Assembly (NCBI RefSeq): GCF_037120705.1
Contig: NZ_JAWLJU010000002.1
Span: 3,074,001 to 3,138,000, forward strand
Direction: 5' to 3'
From: Pseudoalteromonas sp. UG3-2
GTDB taxonomy: Bacteria > Pseudomonadota > Gammaproteobacteria > Enterobacterales > Alteromonadaceae
Length of the DNA stretch: 64,000 nt
The notes under the pieces: generated by a model
Told to the model about the DNA's origin: nothing
The model's input: the letters and a program-made list of their open reading frames with translations, nothing else
The model's database searches: none
Shown: positions 48,826 through 58,407 of the stretch, piece after piece
How the letters are laid out: every line of letters starts with the position of its first letter
How positions within the stretch are numbered: the first letter of the stretch is position 1
Made by a program: the position numbers and the translations under genes

Positions 48826-48925
48826 GTTGAACCCAGGATTTGAAGCTGGGGGTGGATGAGTGAGGGATCAAAACCTCTCTCTTCTCTGCCTTACCGCTTC
48901 CACTTCGTGGCGAGGCGATACTCCA
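48826..48925 (-). pseudogene. Degenerate tRNA-Gln unit B
   Basis: About 100 bases. The 5' acceptor strand (TGGAGTATCGCC) and T-loop (TTCAAAT) are kept, but the 3' acceptor strand is lost. The D-arm insert forms a perfect small hairpin CCAC-GAA-GTGG and the anticodon stem is expanded as in unit A. Confidence 0.75.
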
Positions 48926-48965
48926 ACGAAAATAAAATCTGTTTTAATTCTGATTTAAAAGAATA

Positions 48966-49050
<85 letters not shown>

Positions 49051-49051
49051 A

Positions 49052-49126
49052 TGGCTGGAGTACCAGGATTTGAACCTGGGAATGGCGGGATCAAAACCCG
49101 CTGCCTTACCGCTTGGCGATACTCCA
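49052..49126 (-). tRNA. tRNA-Gln (TTG)
   Basis: 75 bases, anticodon TTG; part of the 201-base tandem duplication. Confidence 0.97.
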
Positions 49127-49166
49127 ACGAAAATAAAATCTGTTTTAATTCTGATTTAAAAGAATA

Positions 49167-49251
<85 letters not shown>

Positions 49252-49252
49252 A

Positions 49253-49327
49253 TGGCTGGAGTACCAGGATTTGAACCTGGGAATGGCGGGATCAAAACCC
49301 GCTGCCTTACCGCTTGGCGATACTCCA
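49253..49327 (-). tRNA. tRNA-Gln (TTG)
   Basis: 75 bases, anticodon TTG; second copy within the 201-base tandem duplication. Confidence 0.97.
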
Positions 49328-49351
49328 ACGAAAATTTCAAATCAATAATTT

Positions 49352-49437
49352 GTTGAACCCAGGATTTGAATCTGGGGGTGGATGATTGAGGGATCAAAAC
49401 CTCTCTCTTCTCTGCCTTACCGCTTGGCGATACTCCA
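49352..49437 (-). pseudogene. Degenerate tRNA-Gln unit C
   Basis: About 86 bases. It has the expanded anticodon stem but no D-arm insert (normal GTATCGCCAAGCGG), so it may represent an intermediate. The 3' acceptor strand is lost. Confidence 0.75.
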
Positions 49438-49477
49438 ACGAAAATAAAATCTGTTTTAATTCTGATTTAAAAGAATA

Positions 49478-49562
<85 letters not shown>

Positions 49563-49640
49563 ACAACTTTTTGCATCTGTGTAAGGGAACCTAAATCCAG
49601 CGTTTATTTCAAAACGTCTGGCCAATTCCGCCACTTCCGC
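49563..49640 (-). pseudogene. Degenerate tRNA-Leu unit 5 (5' half)
   Basis: A 78-base unit between tRNA-Met and the first tRNA-Leu. The insert hairpin has the U-A pair of unit 3 and in addition a C-G pair where the other units have a U-G wobble. Confidence 0.8.
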
Positions 49641-49686
49641 ATTTTTGAATCAACTAAATTGATGAGTTTTGGTAGTAATTAAAGCA

Positions 49687-49763
49687 TGGTGGCTATGCCC
49701 TGATTTGAACAGGGGACCCCATCATTATGAGTGATGTGCTCTAACCAGCTGAGCTACATAGCC
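49687..49763 (-). tRNA. tRNA-Met (CAT), first gene of operon
   Basis: 77 bases, anticodon CAT, identical to the copy at 48649. It heads the operon as metT does in E. coli and lies about 37 bases after the -10 of a good promoter. Confidence 0.96.
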
Positions 49764-49800
49764 ATCTCTTTAATTTCTCATCATTGCTGATGCGGGGCGT

Positions 49801-49829
49801 ATTATGCGTATATGCCCCGAAGCCGTCAA
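49801..49829 (-). promoter_or_regulatory. Promoter of the Met-Leu-Gln tRNA operon
   Basis: On the minus strand TTGACG (49829-49824) and CATAAT (49806-49801) are 17 bases apart, followed by the GC-rich discriminator ACGCCCCGC, typical of stable-RNA promoters under stringent control. Confidence 0.8.
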
Positions 49830-49971
49830 CACCTTTTTTGCAAAATTTCCGCTAACATAGTTTGTTTGCAGATAAATTAAGCGAAACGGCCTGTTTTTAT
49901 ATCAAACCCACATACCTACTTGCAACTATTTCACATCAGTTTAGCAAATCCAGTCTTGATTTGATGAAAAC

Positions 49972-49997
49972 AAAAAAGGAGCTGGCGCTCCTTTTTT
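49972..49997 (-). terminator. Terminator of ychF
   Basis: A perfect stem AAAAAAGGAGC / GCTCCTTTTTT with a 4-base loop. It lies 44 bases after the ychF stop and is followed on the minus strand by a T-run. Confidence 0.88.
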
Positions 49998-50040
49998 AAT
50001 TAAATGGTGTGTTATGCTTTGCGCTTACTGCTAGCAATAC

Positions 50041-51132
50041 TTACACATTAAATAAGAAGTTCATGACATCGCCGTCTTTAACGATGTAGTCTTTGCCTTC
50101 TTGGCGCATCTTGCCAGCATCTTTAGCGCCAGCTTCACCACGGTATTCAATGTAGTCTGCAAAGCCAATGGTTTGAGCACGAATAAAGCCACGTTCAAAA
50201 TCGGTGTGGATTTTACCAGCGGCCTGTGGTGCTGTAGCACCAATTGGAATAGTCCAAGCACGTACTTCTTTTACGCCAGCCGTAAAGTAAGTTTGTAACT
50301 TAAGTAGCTCATAGCCGCCGCGAATAACAAGGTTTAAGCCAGGCTCTTCTAAGCCTAAGTCATCCATAAACTCTTTTTTGTCTTCGTCTTCAAGTTCTGA
50401 AAGCTCAGCTTCAATTGCAGCACAAACAGGAATCACCACGGCATCTTCTGCAGCCGCAATTTCACGCACTTTGTCTAGGTAAGGGTTATTTTCAAAACCA
50501 TCTTCATTGACATTAGCAATGTACATGGTTGGTTTAATCGTTAAGAAGTTAATGTAGTCAATGGCTGCTTTTTCTTCTTTGCTCAGCTCTAACGAGCGTA
50601 GCGTCAACCCTTCATCTAAATGCGCTTTTACTTTATCCAATACTGTCAGTTCAAATTTGGCATCTTTGTCGCCACCTTTGGCTTTTTTGGCATTACGCTG
50701 CATAGCACGATCCGCGCTGTCCATATCCGCTAGCACTAGCTCAGTGTTAATAACATCAATGTCTTCTGCAGGGTCTATTTGACCAGCTACGTGAACAATA
50801 TTTTCATTTTCAAAGCAGCGAACTACGTGGCCGATGGCGTCGGTTTCACGAATATTAGCAAGGAATTGGTTACCCAGTCCTTCACCTTTTGATGCGCCTT
50901 TTACTAAGCCTGCAATATCTACAAACTCCATAGACGTTGGAATAACGCGCTGTGGATTGACGATCTCAGCAAGCTGATCAAGACGTGCATCTGGTACAGG
51001 GACGACACCAGTGTTTGGTTCGATAGTACAAAAAGGAAAGTTTGCGGCTTCAATACCCGCCTTCGTCAATGCATTAAATAATGTAGATTTACCAACATTT
51101 GGTAAACCAACAATGCCACATTTAAAACCCAT
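50041..51132 (-). CDS. ychF: Redox-regulated ATPase YchF (Obg family)
   Basis: A 363-residue P-loop protein that binds ATP rather than GTP and associates with ribosomes; a negative regulator of the oxidative stress response in E. coli. G1 is [14 protein letters not shown] at the N terminus, G3 is DIAGLV, and the NKxD position reads NVNE, which explains the ATP preference. A coiled-coil insertion and a C-terminal TGS domain ([13 protein letters not shown], then [12 protein letters not shown]) follow. It is downstream of pth as in E. coli. Confidence 0.97.
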   Translation of the reverse strand: MGFKCGIVGLPNVGKSTLFNALTKAGIEAANFPFCTIEPNTGVVPVPDARLDQLAEIVNPQRVIPTSMEFVDIAGLVKGASKGEGLGNQFLANIRETDAIGHVVRCFENENIVHVAGQIDPAEDIDVINTELVLADMDSADRAMQRNAKKAKGGDKDAKFELTVLDKVKAHLDEGLTLRSLELSKEEKAAIDYINFLTIKPTMYIANVNEDGFENNPYLDKVREIAAAEDAVVIPVCAAIEAELSELEDEDKKEFMDDLGLEEPGLNLVIRGGYELLKLQTYFTAGVKEVRAWTIPIGATAPQAAGKIHTDFERGFIRAQTIGFADYIEYRGEAGAKDAGKMRQEGKDYIVKDGDVMNFLFNV

Positions 51133-51231
51133 AGTGTTTATTCCTAAATTTTACCCAGCCGATATTAAGTCGTTTAACTGCCATGCAAGGCAATCGCTGG
51201 GTTAACTCAATCAATCGCAGCAGTGAACCTG

Positions 51232-51816
51232 TTACGGTTTAAAAGAATGTAGTCTATTTTGCGCTTTTAACACGCCATCTTTAGCCAAAATTTCCATACA
51301 ACGAACTGCTTCGTCAATGGCATCTTCAATTTTCTGCTGATCTACTTGCGGTGCCTTACCTAGCACCCAACCTGTGACCTTATCGCGATGTCCTGGGTGG
51401 CCAATGCCGATCCTAAGGCGCATAAACTCTTTGTTATTAGCCATTTTAGCGATGATGTCTTTTAAGCCATTGTGGCCGCCGTGACCACCGCCTTTTTTTA
51501 GTTTAGCGATACCGGGATCTAGATCCATTTCATCATGCGCAACCAGAATATTCTCCACAGGGATCTTATAGAAGTTGGCAAGACTAGCCACTGCTTTACC
51601 ACTTAAATTCATATAAGTTGTGGGGATTAATAATTTGAATTCTTGATTGTTAATAAGCACTTTGCCAGTGAGGCCGTGATGCTTAGAGTCCGGTTTGAGA
51701 AGGCAGTTGTAACGTTTGGCGAGTTCTTCGATGAACCACGCACCAGCATTATGACGGGTGTTTGCGTATTCGGGGCCTGGATTAGCCAGGCCCACAAGCA
51801 TTTGAATAGTACTCAA
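51232..51816 (-). CDS. pth: Peptidyl-tRNA hydrolase
   Basis: Recycles peptidyl-tRNA that has dropped off the ribosome. The 194-residue protein has the catalytic histidine in [19 protein letters not shown] (about residue 22), [10 protein letters not shown], the catalytic aspartate in [11 protein letters not shown] (about 95) and [12 protein letters not shown]. It lies 19 bases after rplY. Confidence 0.97.
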   Translation of the reverse strand: MSTIQMLVGLANPGPEYANTRHNAGAWFIEELAKRYNCLLKPDSKHHGLTGKVLINNQEFKLLIPTTYMNLSGKAVASLANFYKIPVENILVAHDEMDLDPGIAKLKKGGGHGGHNGLKDIIAKMANNKEFMRLRIGIGHPGHRDKVTGWVLGKAPQVDQQKIEDAIDEAVRCMEILAKDGVLKAQNRLHSFKP

Positions 51817-51835
51817 GGTGCTAACACCTTAACTA

Positions 51836-52447
51836 TTACTCAGCTTCGTCTTCAGCAGACTCTTCTTCAGCAGGAGCTGCTTTAGGAGGGTTTACTGTAA
51901 CAACAGCTTGGTCGTGGTCTGCACCTTTAGCAAGCTCAACTGATGCAACACCAGCTGGGAATGTGATATCTGTTAGGTGAAGTGTTTGACCAACTAGTAG
52001 TGAAGACACGTCAACTTCGATGAACTCAGGAAGTCTTGCAGGAAGACAAGTGATTTCAATTTCAGTTAGTTGGTGAACAATAGTGTTACCCGCTTTAGTG
52101 ATAGCTTCTTCGTTGATGAAGTGTACTGGCACCTTAGTGTGGATCTTCTGACTAGCATCAACACGTTGGAAGTCTAAGTGAGTGATCTTAGGCTTGAACG
52201 GGTGGCGTTGAATGTCTTTAAGGATAGCTTCAACAGCATCATCACCAATGTTTAGTGTAAGAATGTGAGTGTAGAAACCCTCATCTTCTTGCATCTTAAG
52301 TACTTTGTTGTGATCAAGTGTTAGAGAAACTGCATCTTTACCTGCACCGTATAGGATAGCAGGAACTTTATCAGCGCGACGTAGGCGGCGGCTCGCACCA
52401 GTACCTAGGTCATTACGTACTTCAGCGTCTAGTTTGTATACAGACAT
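51836..52447 (-). CDS. rplY: Ribosomal protein L25, long (Ctc) form
   Basis: 5S rRNA-binding protein of the large subunit. The 203-residue product has the L25 domain ([24 protein letters not shown], about residues 8-95) and the extra C-terminal domain of the Ctc/TL5 type, ending in an acidic tail ([10 protein letters not shown]). E. coli L25 has only the first domain. Placed between prs and pth. Confidence 0.96.
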   Translation of the reverse strand: MSVYKLDAEVRNDLGTGASRRLRRADKVPAILYGAGKDAVSLTLDHNKVLKMQEDEGFYTHILTLNIGDDAVEAILKDIQRHPFKPKITHLDFQRVDASQKIHTKVPVHFINEEAITKAGNTIVHQLTEIEITCLPARLPEFIEVDVSSLLVGQTLHLTDITFPAGVASVELAKGADHDQAVVTVNPPKAAPAEEESAEDEAE

Positions 52448-52564
52448 GGATTGTCTCCAAATAATTTAAGTTAATGTGTCAGAGAGTTCGCGACCAAACT
52501 CCCTGCCTAAAAAAGGCGCGCTAATATAACACTAACCCACCACTAATGAAACCTTATAAACAAA

Positions 52565-52588
52565 AAAAGCACCATAACAGGTGCTTTT
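52565..52588 (-). terminator. Terminator of prs
   Basis: A 9-bp stem AAAAGCACC / GGTGCTTTT with a 6-base loop, followed on the minus strand by a T-run. It lies 25 bases after the prs stop, ahead of rplY. Confidence 0.85.
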
Positions 52589-52612
52589 CCACATCGGCTT
52601 ACTGGTCAACGC

Positions 52613-53560
52613 TTAGTGTTGAAACATCGCCGAGATAGATTCTTCATTACTGATGCGACGGATTGTTTCAGCCATCATATCGGCAAGCGTTAATACTTTG
52701 ATGTTATCAAGCGCTTTAAGCTCATCAGAAAGTGGAATAGAGTCAGTGACGATCACTTCGTCGATAACTGAATTGCGTAGATTCTCTGCCGCATTTCCTG
52801 ATAACACTGGGTGGGTAGCATAAGCAAATACGCGTTTTGCACCATGTTCTTTCAGTGCTTCAGCTGCTTTACATAAGGTACCGCCAGTATCAATCATGTC
52901 GTCAACAATAATACAGTCACGACCGGCTACATCACCGATAATATGCATTACTTGCGAGACATTCGCTTGTGGGCGACGCTTATCAATAATTGCCAGGTCT
53001 TTGTCGTCGAGTAGCTTAGCGATTGCACGAGCGCGCACCACACCACCAATATCAGGTGATACCACCACAACGTCTTCGAACTGACGTTCTTTCATGTCTT
53101 CAATCAGCACAGGGCTGCCGAAAACATTATCAACTGGCACATCGAAGAAACCTTGGATTTGTTCAGCATGTAGGTCGACAGTTAGAACACGGTCAACGCC
53201 CACGCTAGAAAGGAAGTCCGCCACTACTTTTGCAGTAATTGGCACACGCGCAGAGCGTACACGGCGGTCTTGGCGAGCATAGCCGAAGTATGGAATAACG
53301 GCTGTAATACGGCCAGCAGATGCACGACGTAGCGCATCAACCATGACGATTAGCTCCATTAGGTTATCATTAGTCGGGGCACAGGTTGATTGGATGATAA
53401 AGACATCTGAGCCACGTACGTTTTCGTTGATTTGTACGCTAATTTCACCGTCGCTAAAACGGCCAACAACGGCATCACCTAACTCAATAAACAGACGTTT
53501 TGCAACTTTTTGAGCTAACTCGGGTGTTGCGTTACCAGCGAAGAGCTTCATGTCGGGCAC
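52613..53560 (-). CDS. prs: Ribose-phosphate pyrophosphokinase
   Basis: Makes PRPP from ribose 5-phosphate and ATP for nucleotide, histidine, tryptophan and NAD synthesis. Starting at the GTG at 53560 gives 315 residues, the same length as E. coli Prs, and the start (V/M)[16 protein letters not shown]. An upstream ATG in frame at 53626 would add a non-conserved leader. Motifs include [16 protein letters not shown], the [13 protein letters not shown] region and the PRPP loop [14 protein letters not shown] (about residue 215). Confidence 0.97.
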   Translation of the reverse strand: MPDMKLFAGNATPELAQKVAKRLFIELGDAVVGRFSDGEISVQINENVRGSDVFIIQSTCAPTNDNLMELIVMVDALRRASAGRITAVIPYFGYARQDRRVRSARVPITAKVVADFLSSVGVDRVLTVDLHAEQIQGFFDVPVDNVFGSPVLIEDMKERQFEDVVVVSPDIGGVVRARAIAKLLDDKDLAIIDKRRPQANVSQVMHIIGDVAGRDCIIVDDMIDTGGTLCKAAEALKEHGAKRVFAYATHPVLSGNAAENLRNSVIDEVIVTDSIPLSDELKALDNIKVLTLADMMAETIRRISNEESISAMFQH

Positions 53561-53652
53561 GGTAGGGTTCCTCAGGCACTGAATTTTTTGGACTAACATG
53601 CAATGACAATGAACTGACAAAGTCAAAACAAGCTAACTTAAACAATCTACTT

Positions 53653-54501
53653 CTAGTTTTTCCAAGCGCGTAACTGTCGATGACAGATTGACTCACTTGT
53701 ATTTTGGGCAACAAAGCCTCGCCAAGATGATGGTAGTAATTCGAGCACACGCAGCGCTGCCTCGCGCGTTTCAAATTCCGCGAAACAACAAGCTCCAGTA
53801 CCAGTCATTTTGGTTGGTGCATATTTTAGCAACCACGAGAGGGTCTTTTCAACCTCGGGGTAAAGCTTTTTGACAAGAGTTTGACAGTCGTTACCAGTCT
53901 CCTCGAGGCGCCAAGTACTGGAAAGTTTAGGCGTATTGCGAGGAAGATCTGGGTGTGTAAACACCGCCGCGGTGCTGACATGCACCGCTGGAGCCACCAC
54001 CAAATACCACTTCTGTGGTATTTCAACCGCTTCAAGTTGTTCGCCAACACCATGGGCAATGGCCGTTTTACCGGCAATGAAAACCGGCACGTCGGCACCG
54101 AGTTTAAGGCCTAACTTTGCTAGATCAGTAAGCGATAAATTACATTGCCAGAGCTGATTCAATGCTAATAACGTGGTGGCTGCATCCGAAGAGCCTCCGC
54201 CGACGCCACCTCCCATAGGCAGGTTTTTGGTCAGCTGGATGGCAACACCGGCGCTGGTTTGCTTGAAAGGCTCCAGCGTTTTAGCCGCCTTGTAAATAAG
54301 GTTATCGGCAGTGGCAATACCTGCAACATCCCCGCTTAGTTGAATATCCTCTGACGCTTCTGTGCGCGTAAAGGTGAGTTCATCGCCATAGTCTAAAAAC
54401 GTAAAAAGCGTCTCCAGTTCATGGTAGCCATCAGCACGGCGACCGTTAATGTGTAAAAATAAATTCAGCTTAGCAGGGGCGTTGAGTGTTACTGTGGTCA
54501 T
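53653..54501 (-). CDS. ispE: 4-diphosphocytidyl-2-C-methylerythritol kinase
   Basis: GHMP kinase of the MEP isoprenoid pathway. The 282-residue protein has APAKLNLFLHINGRRADGYHEL at the N terminus (catalytic lysine) and the ATP loop MGGGVGGGSSDAATTL (about residue 95). The ATG at 54501 overlaps the lolB stop as ATGA, which favours it over the in-frame ATG at 54513. Order lolB-ispE-prs is the same as in E. coli. Confidence 0.96.
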   Translation of the reverse strand: MTTVTLNAPAKLNLFLHINGRRADGYHELETLFTFLDYGDELTFTRTEASEDIQLSGDVAGIATADNLIYKAAKTLEPFKQTSAGVAIQLTKNLPMGGGVGGGSSDAATTLLALNQLWQCNLSLTDLAKLGLKLGADVPVFIAGKTAIAHGVGEQLEAVEIPQKWYLVVAPAVHVSTAAVFTHPDLPRNTPKLSSTWRLEETGNDCQTLVKKLYPEVEKTLSWLLKYAPTKMTGTGACCFAEFETREAALRVLELLPSSWRGFVAQNTSESICHRQLRAWKN

Positions 54502-55103
54502 GAAAACTGCCATGAAGTGATTAATACTTTGACCTTAATACTGGCCGATGAAAGCACCATGCGACTGGGAAGCCACATGCCGTCTTGCATTTTATATTGT
54601 TGGTATTGGATTTGCCAAATTCGACCCTGCGGACTTTGCCATTGGGCCTGTTTAAGTCGGCCTTGCTCGTCTACTTCGCTGGTTTCGCTCGCCATTAAGC
54701 CTGTTAACCATTGTGGCGCCTGGTTTACTGGTAACGATAAGCCACTTAAGCGTCTGACTAAGTCGCTGCTATCCATGCCTTTGTGGGTTTTATCTTCAAA
54801 CGTCAGTTGCGAATGACTGGAAAGCTCCTTTAATTCAAAAATACGCGTGCCAACAAAACTAGTTAAAATTAAATTTTGTTTATTATCATTGAAATACCAA
54901 TTAAAGTTAGTGGACTGGCGGTTGTCTGGGGCGATAAAGGCAAGTTTTCCCCTTGCTTGCCAGTTTTGCTGTTGTTGTAACTTAGTTTGCCACTGTGAGG
55001 TAGGCTTTTGCTCCGCTAAACGTTGAGCACAACCCCCTAAAACAAATAAAAATATGAGTAAAATCAAATGAAGTTGTTTCAAAGGCTTTTCCTTACTTTC
55101 CAT
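54498..55103 (-). CDS. lolB: Outer-membrane lipoprotein receptor LolB
   Basis: Receives lipoproteins from LolA and inserts them in the outer membrane. The 201-residue precursor from the ATG at 55103 has a short basic start and the lipobox in LFVLGGCAQ (lipidated Cys about residue 25). The mature part has the LolB beta-fold (WQARGKLAFIAPDNRQSTNFNW). An ATG at 55163 in frame would add 20 residues before the signal peptide and nearly abut the divergent hemA start, so it is not used. Confidence 0.92.
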   Translation of the reverse strand: MESKEKPLKQLHLILLIFLFVLGGCAQRLAEQKPTSQWQTKLQQQQNWQARGKLAFIAPDNRQSTNFNWYFNDNKQNLILTSFVGTRIFELKELSSHSQLTFEDKTHKGMDSSDLVRRLSGLSLPVNQAPQWLTGLMASETSEVDEQGRLKQAQWQSPQGRIWQIQYQQYKMQDGMWLPSRMVLSSASIKVKVLITSWQFS

Positions 55104-55165
55104 ATTCGATTGATTTTTGGTAAAATTGCCGGCTTTAAAGCAGGGCTCGAGCAACACTGGCATCT

Positions 55166-56422
55166 ATGACCATCATCGCACTTGGTATTAATCACAAAAC
55201 CGCGTCTGTAGAATTACGTGAAAAAGTCGCGTTTTCTCCAGAGCAGCTTACTGAAGCATTGCATCAACTCCAACATGCGCCGCAGTTTAACGAGTCTGTG
55301 ATCGTATCGACCTGTAATCGCACCGAAATCTATTGTAGCCTTGAGACTGCAGATCCCCAAGCCTTACTAAACTGGTTATCTGAATTTCATCACGTTGCTG
55401 AGCAAGATTTGGCCGAAAACGTGTATGTACATATGAATCAAGACGCGGTCAATCATTTAATGCGGGTGGCCTGTGGCTTGGATTCTCTGGTATTAGGTGA
55501 GCCGCAAATTTTAGGGCAAATTAAGCAAGCCTTTAATACCGCTAAACAACATCATGCCATTCAGCCGACCTTTGAGCGCTTGTTTCAAAAAACCTTTTCA
55601 GTTGCCAAGCAAGTCAGAACAGAGACCGATATTGGCGCCAGTGCGGTATCGGTTGCCTATGCGGCGGTGAATTTGGCCAAGCACATTTACGGCCAGTTAG
55701 ATAAAACCCAAGTATTATTGATAGGCGCCGGTGAAACCATTGAGTTGGTGGCCAAGCATTTGTCTCAGCACAACCCAAAATCGATCACGGTGGCCAACCG
55801 TACCATTGAGCGCGCACAAAATCTGGCGCAAGAGGTAGGAGGCTGCGTTATTTCGTTAGCGCAGTTACCCGATGCACTGCCCAATGCTGATATTGTCATT
55901 AGTTCTACCGCCAGTACTCTGCCCATTATCGGCAAAGGGGTGGTGGAGCAAGCACTTAAAAAACGTCGTCATAAGCCGATGTTATTTATCGATATTGCGG
56001 TGCCCCGAGATATAGAAAACCAAGTCAATGAGCTCGACGCCGCTTACTTGTACTCGGTGGACGACTTGCAAGCCATCGTTAATGAAAACCTGGCCAGCCG
56101 AGAACAAGCAGCCAAAGACGCACAGCAAATTATTGACTTACGCACCCAAGAATTTTCTCAGTGGCAGCGCTCACTGCATTCTGTTGATGTGATTAGGCAA
56201 TACCGCCAAAGTGCGCAAGAAATAAAAAATGAACTCGTGGAAAAAGCCCTTAATCAGCTACAATCGGGCAAAGATGCAGAAAAAGTAATAAACGAATTAG
56301 CAAATAAGTTGAGTAATCGCTTAACTCATGCACCGACTCGCGCCATTCAAGAAGCCGCCAAAGAAGGTGATGTCGATAAGTTAGCACAACTCAAACAAAC
56401 ATTAGGAATTGAGCAGGAATAA
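55166..56422 (+). CDS. hemA: Glutamyl-tRNA reductase
   Basis: First step of C5 tetrapyrrole synthesis: reduces glutamyl-tRNA to glutamate-1-semialdehyde. The 418-residue protein has GINHKTASVELREKV, the catalytic cysteine in STCNRTEIYC (about residue 50), LDSLVLGEPQILGQ, an NADPH-binding region (VLLIGAGETIELVAKHL) and IDIAVPRDIE. It heads hemA-prfA-prmC and is divergent from lolB, as in E. coli. Confidence 0.97.
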   Translation: MTIIALGINHKTASVELREKVAFSPEQLTEALHQLQHAPQFNESVIVSTCNRTEIYCSLETADPQALLNWLSEFHHVAEQDLAENVYVHMNQDAVNHLMRVACGLDSLVLGEPQILGQIKQAFNTAKQHHAIQPTFERLFQKTFSVAKQVRTETDIGASAVSVAYAAVNLAKHIYGQLDKTQVLLIGAGETIELVAKHLSQHNPKSITVANRTIERAQNLAQEVGGCVISLAQLPDALPNADIVISSTASTLPIIGKGVVEQALKKRRHKPMLFIDIAVPRDIENQVNELDAAYLYSVDDLQAIVNENLASREQAAKDAQQIIDLRTQEFSQWQRSLHSVDVIRQYRQSAQEIKNELVEKALNQLQSGKDAEKVINELANKLSNRLTHAPTRAIQEAAKEGDVDKLAQLKQTLGIEQE

Positions 56423-56429
56423 ATATTAG

Positions 56430-57518
56430 ATGAAAGAGTCTATATATCGTAAGTTAGAAACCTTGGTAGAGCGCTACGAAGAAGTGCAAGCCATGCTAAG
56501 CGATCCCGAGGTGATTGGCGATCAGAACCGCTTTCGCGCCTTATCAAAAGAGTTTTCAGAGCTAGAAGATGTGGTAAAGGCCTTTACCGCGTATCAGCAA
56601 GCACAAGAAGATGTAGCTACATCGGAAGAGATGCTAAAAGACTCAGATCCTGATATGCGTGAAATGGCGCAAGAAGAATACAAAGAGGCGAAAGCGGCAA
56701 TCACTGCCCTTGAAGACGACCTTCAAGTGTTGATGCTGCCAAAAGACCCTAAAGACGACAACAATGTGTTTTTAGAAGTGCGTGCTGGTACGGGTGGTGA
56801 TGAAGCGGCTATTTTTGCCGGAGATTTATTCCGCATGTACAGCCGCTATGCTGAAACGCAAAAGTGGCGCGTAGAAGTTGTCAGCGCCAATGAAGGTGAA
56901 CATGGCGGCTACAAAGAAGTGATTGCCCATATTAGTGGTGACGGCGTTTACGGTAAGTTGAAGTTTGAGTCTGGTGCGCACCGGGTTCAGCGTGTGCCAG
57001 AGACGGAATCGCAAGGTCGGGTTCACACCTCAGCATGTACCGTCGCGGTGATGGCGGAAATTCCAGAAGCCGAAGCCATTGATATCAATCCGTCTGATTT
57101 GAAAATTGATACCTTCCGCGCCTCGGGTGCCGGTGGTCAGCACGTTAACAAAACGGACTCTGCTATTCGTATTACCCACATTCCAACCGGTGTAGTGGTG
57201 GAGTGTCAAGATGAGCGTTCGCAGCATAAAAACAAGGCAAAGGCTTTGTCAGTGTTGGGCGCGCGATTACAGCAAGCCGAAGATGAAAAGCGCGCTGCAG
57301 CAGAGGCTTCAGAGCGTCGTAACTTGGTGGGCAGTGGTGACCGCTCAGAGCGTATCCGCACCTATAACTTCCCACAAGGGCGGATCACTGATCACCGTAT
57401 TAACTTGACCTTATATCGTCTAAATGAAGTGATTGCCGGAGAGCTGGGGGCGGTCATCGATCCCTTGGTGATTGAATACCAGGCTGACTTGCTTGCGGCC
57501 ATGAGTGAAGACGAGTAA
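56430..57518 (+). CDS. prfA: Peptide chain release factor 1
   Basis: Recognises UAA and UAG and triggers peptide release. The 362-residue protein has the catalytic GGQ in [19 protein letters not shown] (about residue 235) and the codon-recognition P-x-T-type region ([17 protein letters not shown]). Its stop TAA overlaps the prmC ATG (TAATG). Confidence 0.98.
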   Translation: MKESIYRKLETLVERYEEVQAMLSDPEVIGDQNRFRALSKEFSELEDVVKAFTAYQQAQEDVATSEEMLKDSDPDMREMAQEEYKEAKAAITALEDDLQVLMLPKDPKDDNNVFLEVRAGTGGDEAAIFAGDLFRMYSRYAETQKWRVEVVSANEGEHGGYKEVIAHISGDGVYGKLKFESGAHRVQRVPETESQGRVHTSACTVAVMAEIPEAEAIDINPSDLKIDTFRASGAGGQHVNKTDSAIRITHIPTGVVVECQDERSQHKNKAKALSVLGARLQQAEDEKRAAAEASERRNLVGSGDRSERIRTYNFPQGRITDHRINLTLYRLNEVIAGELGAVIDPLVIEYQADLLAAMSEDE

Positions 57519-58360
57519 TGTCCGTATTAACCGTTGCTCAAGCGCTTGCTTGGGCAACTACACAGATAACCCCCCACTCAGACTCTGCCAAGCTGGATGC
57601 CGAAGTACTGCTATTAAAGGTATTAGATAAAACCCGCACTTATCTGTTTACTTGGCCTGAAGCTGAACTCACCAGCGCACAACAACAGCAATTTGAGCAA
57701 GCTGTTGCAAGGCGTATCACGGGCGAGCCGGTGGCACACATTACCGGTGAAAGAGAATTTTGGAGCCTGCCTTTAGAAGTCAATGCCAGCACCCTAATTC
57801 CAAGGCCAGACACCGAAACACTGGTTGAGCATGTACTGAGTATGACACTGCCTGATACTGCTGCAGTGTTAGACTTAGGCACCGGAACCGGCGCGATTGC
57901 GCTGGCACTGGCCAGCGAGTACCCAAGGTGGCAAGTTACCGCTGTGGACGCATCTACAGAGGCGGTGGCACTTGCCAAGCGCAACCAAGCTCGGCTGGGG
58001 TTCAGCAACGTCACCATTTTACACAGTGACTGGTTTAGTGCCGTTGGCGAGCAACAGTTTGATCTTATTGTCAGTAACCCGCCGTATATTGATCCCACTG
58101 ATGAGCATCTTTCTCAGGGTGATGTAAGATTTGAACCGCAAAGCGCCTTAGTGGCAAACCAGCAAGGGTACGCTGACATCTATCATATTATTGAAAGTGC
58201 AAAGCCCTATTTGCGTTCGGGCGGTTATTTATTATTGGAGCATGGCTTTGAGCAAGCCGATAAGATCCGTCAGTTTTTTGCACAAATGGCGTATATTAAT
58301 ATACTTACCATAAAAGATATGGCAGGGTGTGATAGGGTAACCTTGGCAATGATGCCGTAA
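57518..58360 (+). CDS. prmC: Release factor glutamine methyltransferase
   Basis: Methylates the glutamine of the GGQ motif in RF1 and RF2 using SAM. The 280-residue protein has an N-terminal helical domain and a Rossmann methyltransferase with VLDLGTGTGAIALALA and the NPPY motif in LIVSNPPYIDPTD (about residue 185). One-base overlap with prfA shows coupled translation of enzyme and substrate genes. Confidence 0.97.
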   Translation: MSVLTVAQALAWATTQITPHSDSAKLDAEVLLLKVLDKTRTYLFTWPEAELTSAQQQQFEQAVARRITGEPVAHITGEREFWSLPLEVNASTLIPRPDTETLVEHVLSMTLPDTAAVLDLGTGTGAIALALASEYPRWQVTAVDASTEAVALAKRNQARLGFSNVTILHSDWFSAVGEQQFDLIVSNPPYIDPTDEHLSQGDVRFEPQSALVANQQGYADIYHIIESAKPYLRSGGYLLLEHGFEQADKIRQFFAQMAYINILTIKDMAGCDRVTLAMMP

Positions 58361-58407
58361 AAGGTATCCTCCACACACAGGTTTAGCGCTTCAATAGGAT
58401 CCTAAAT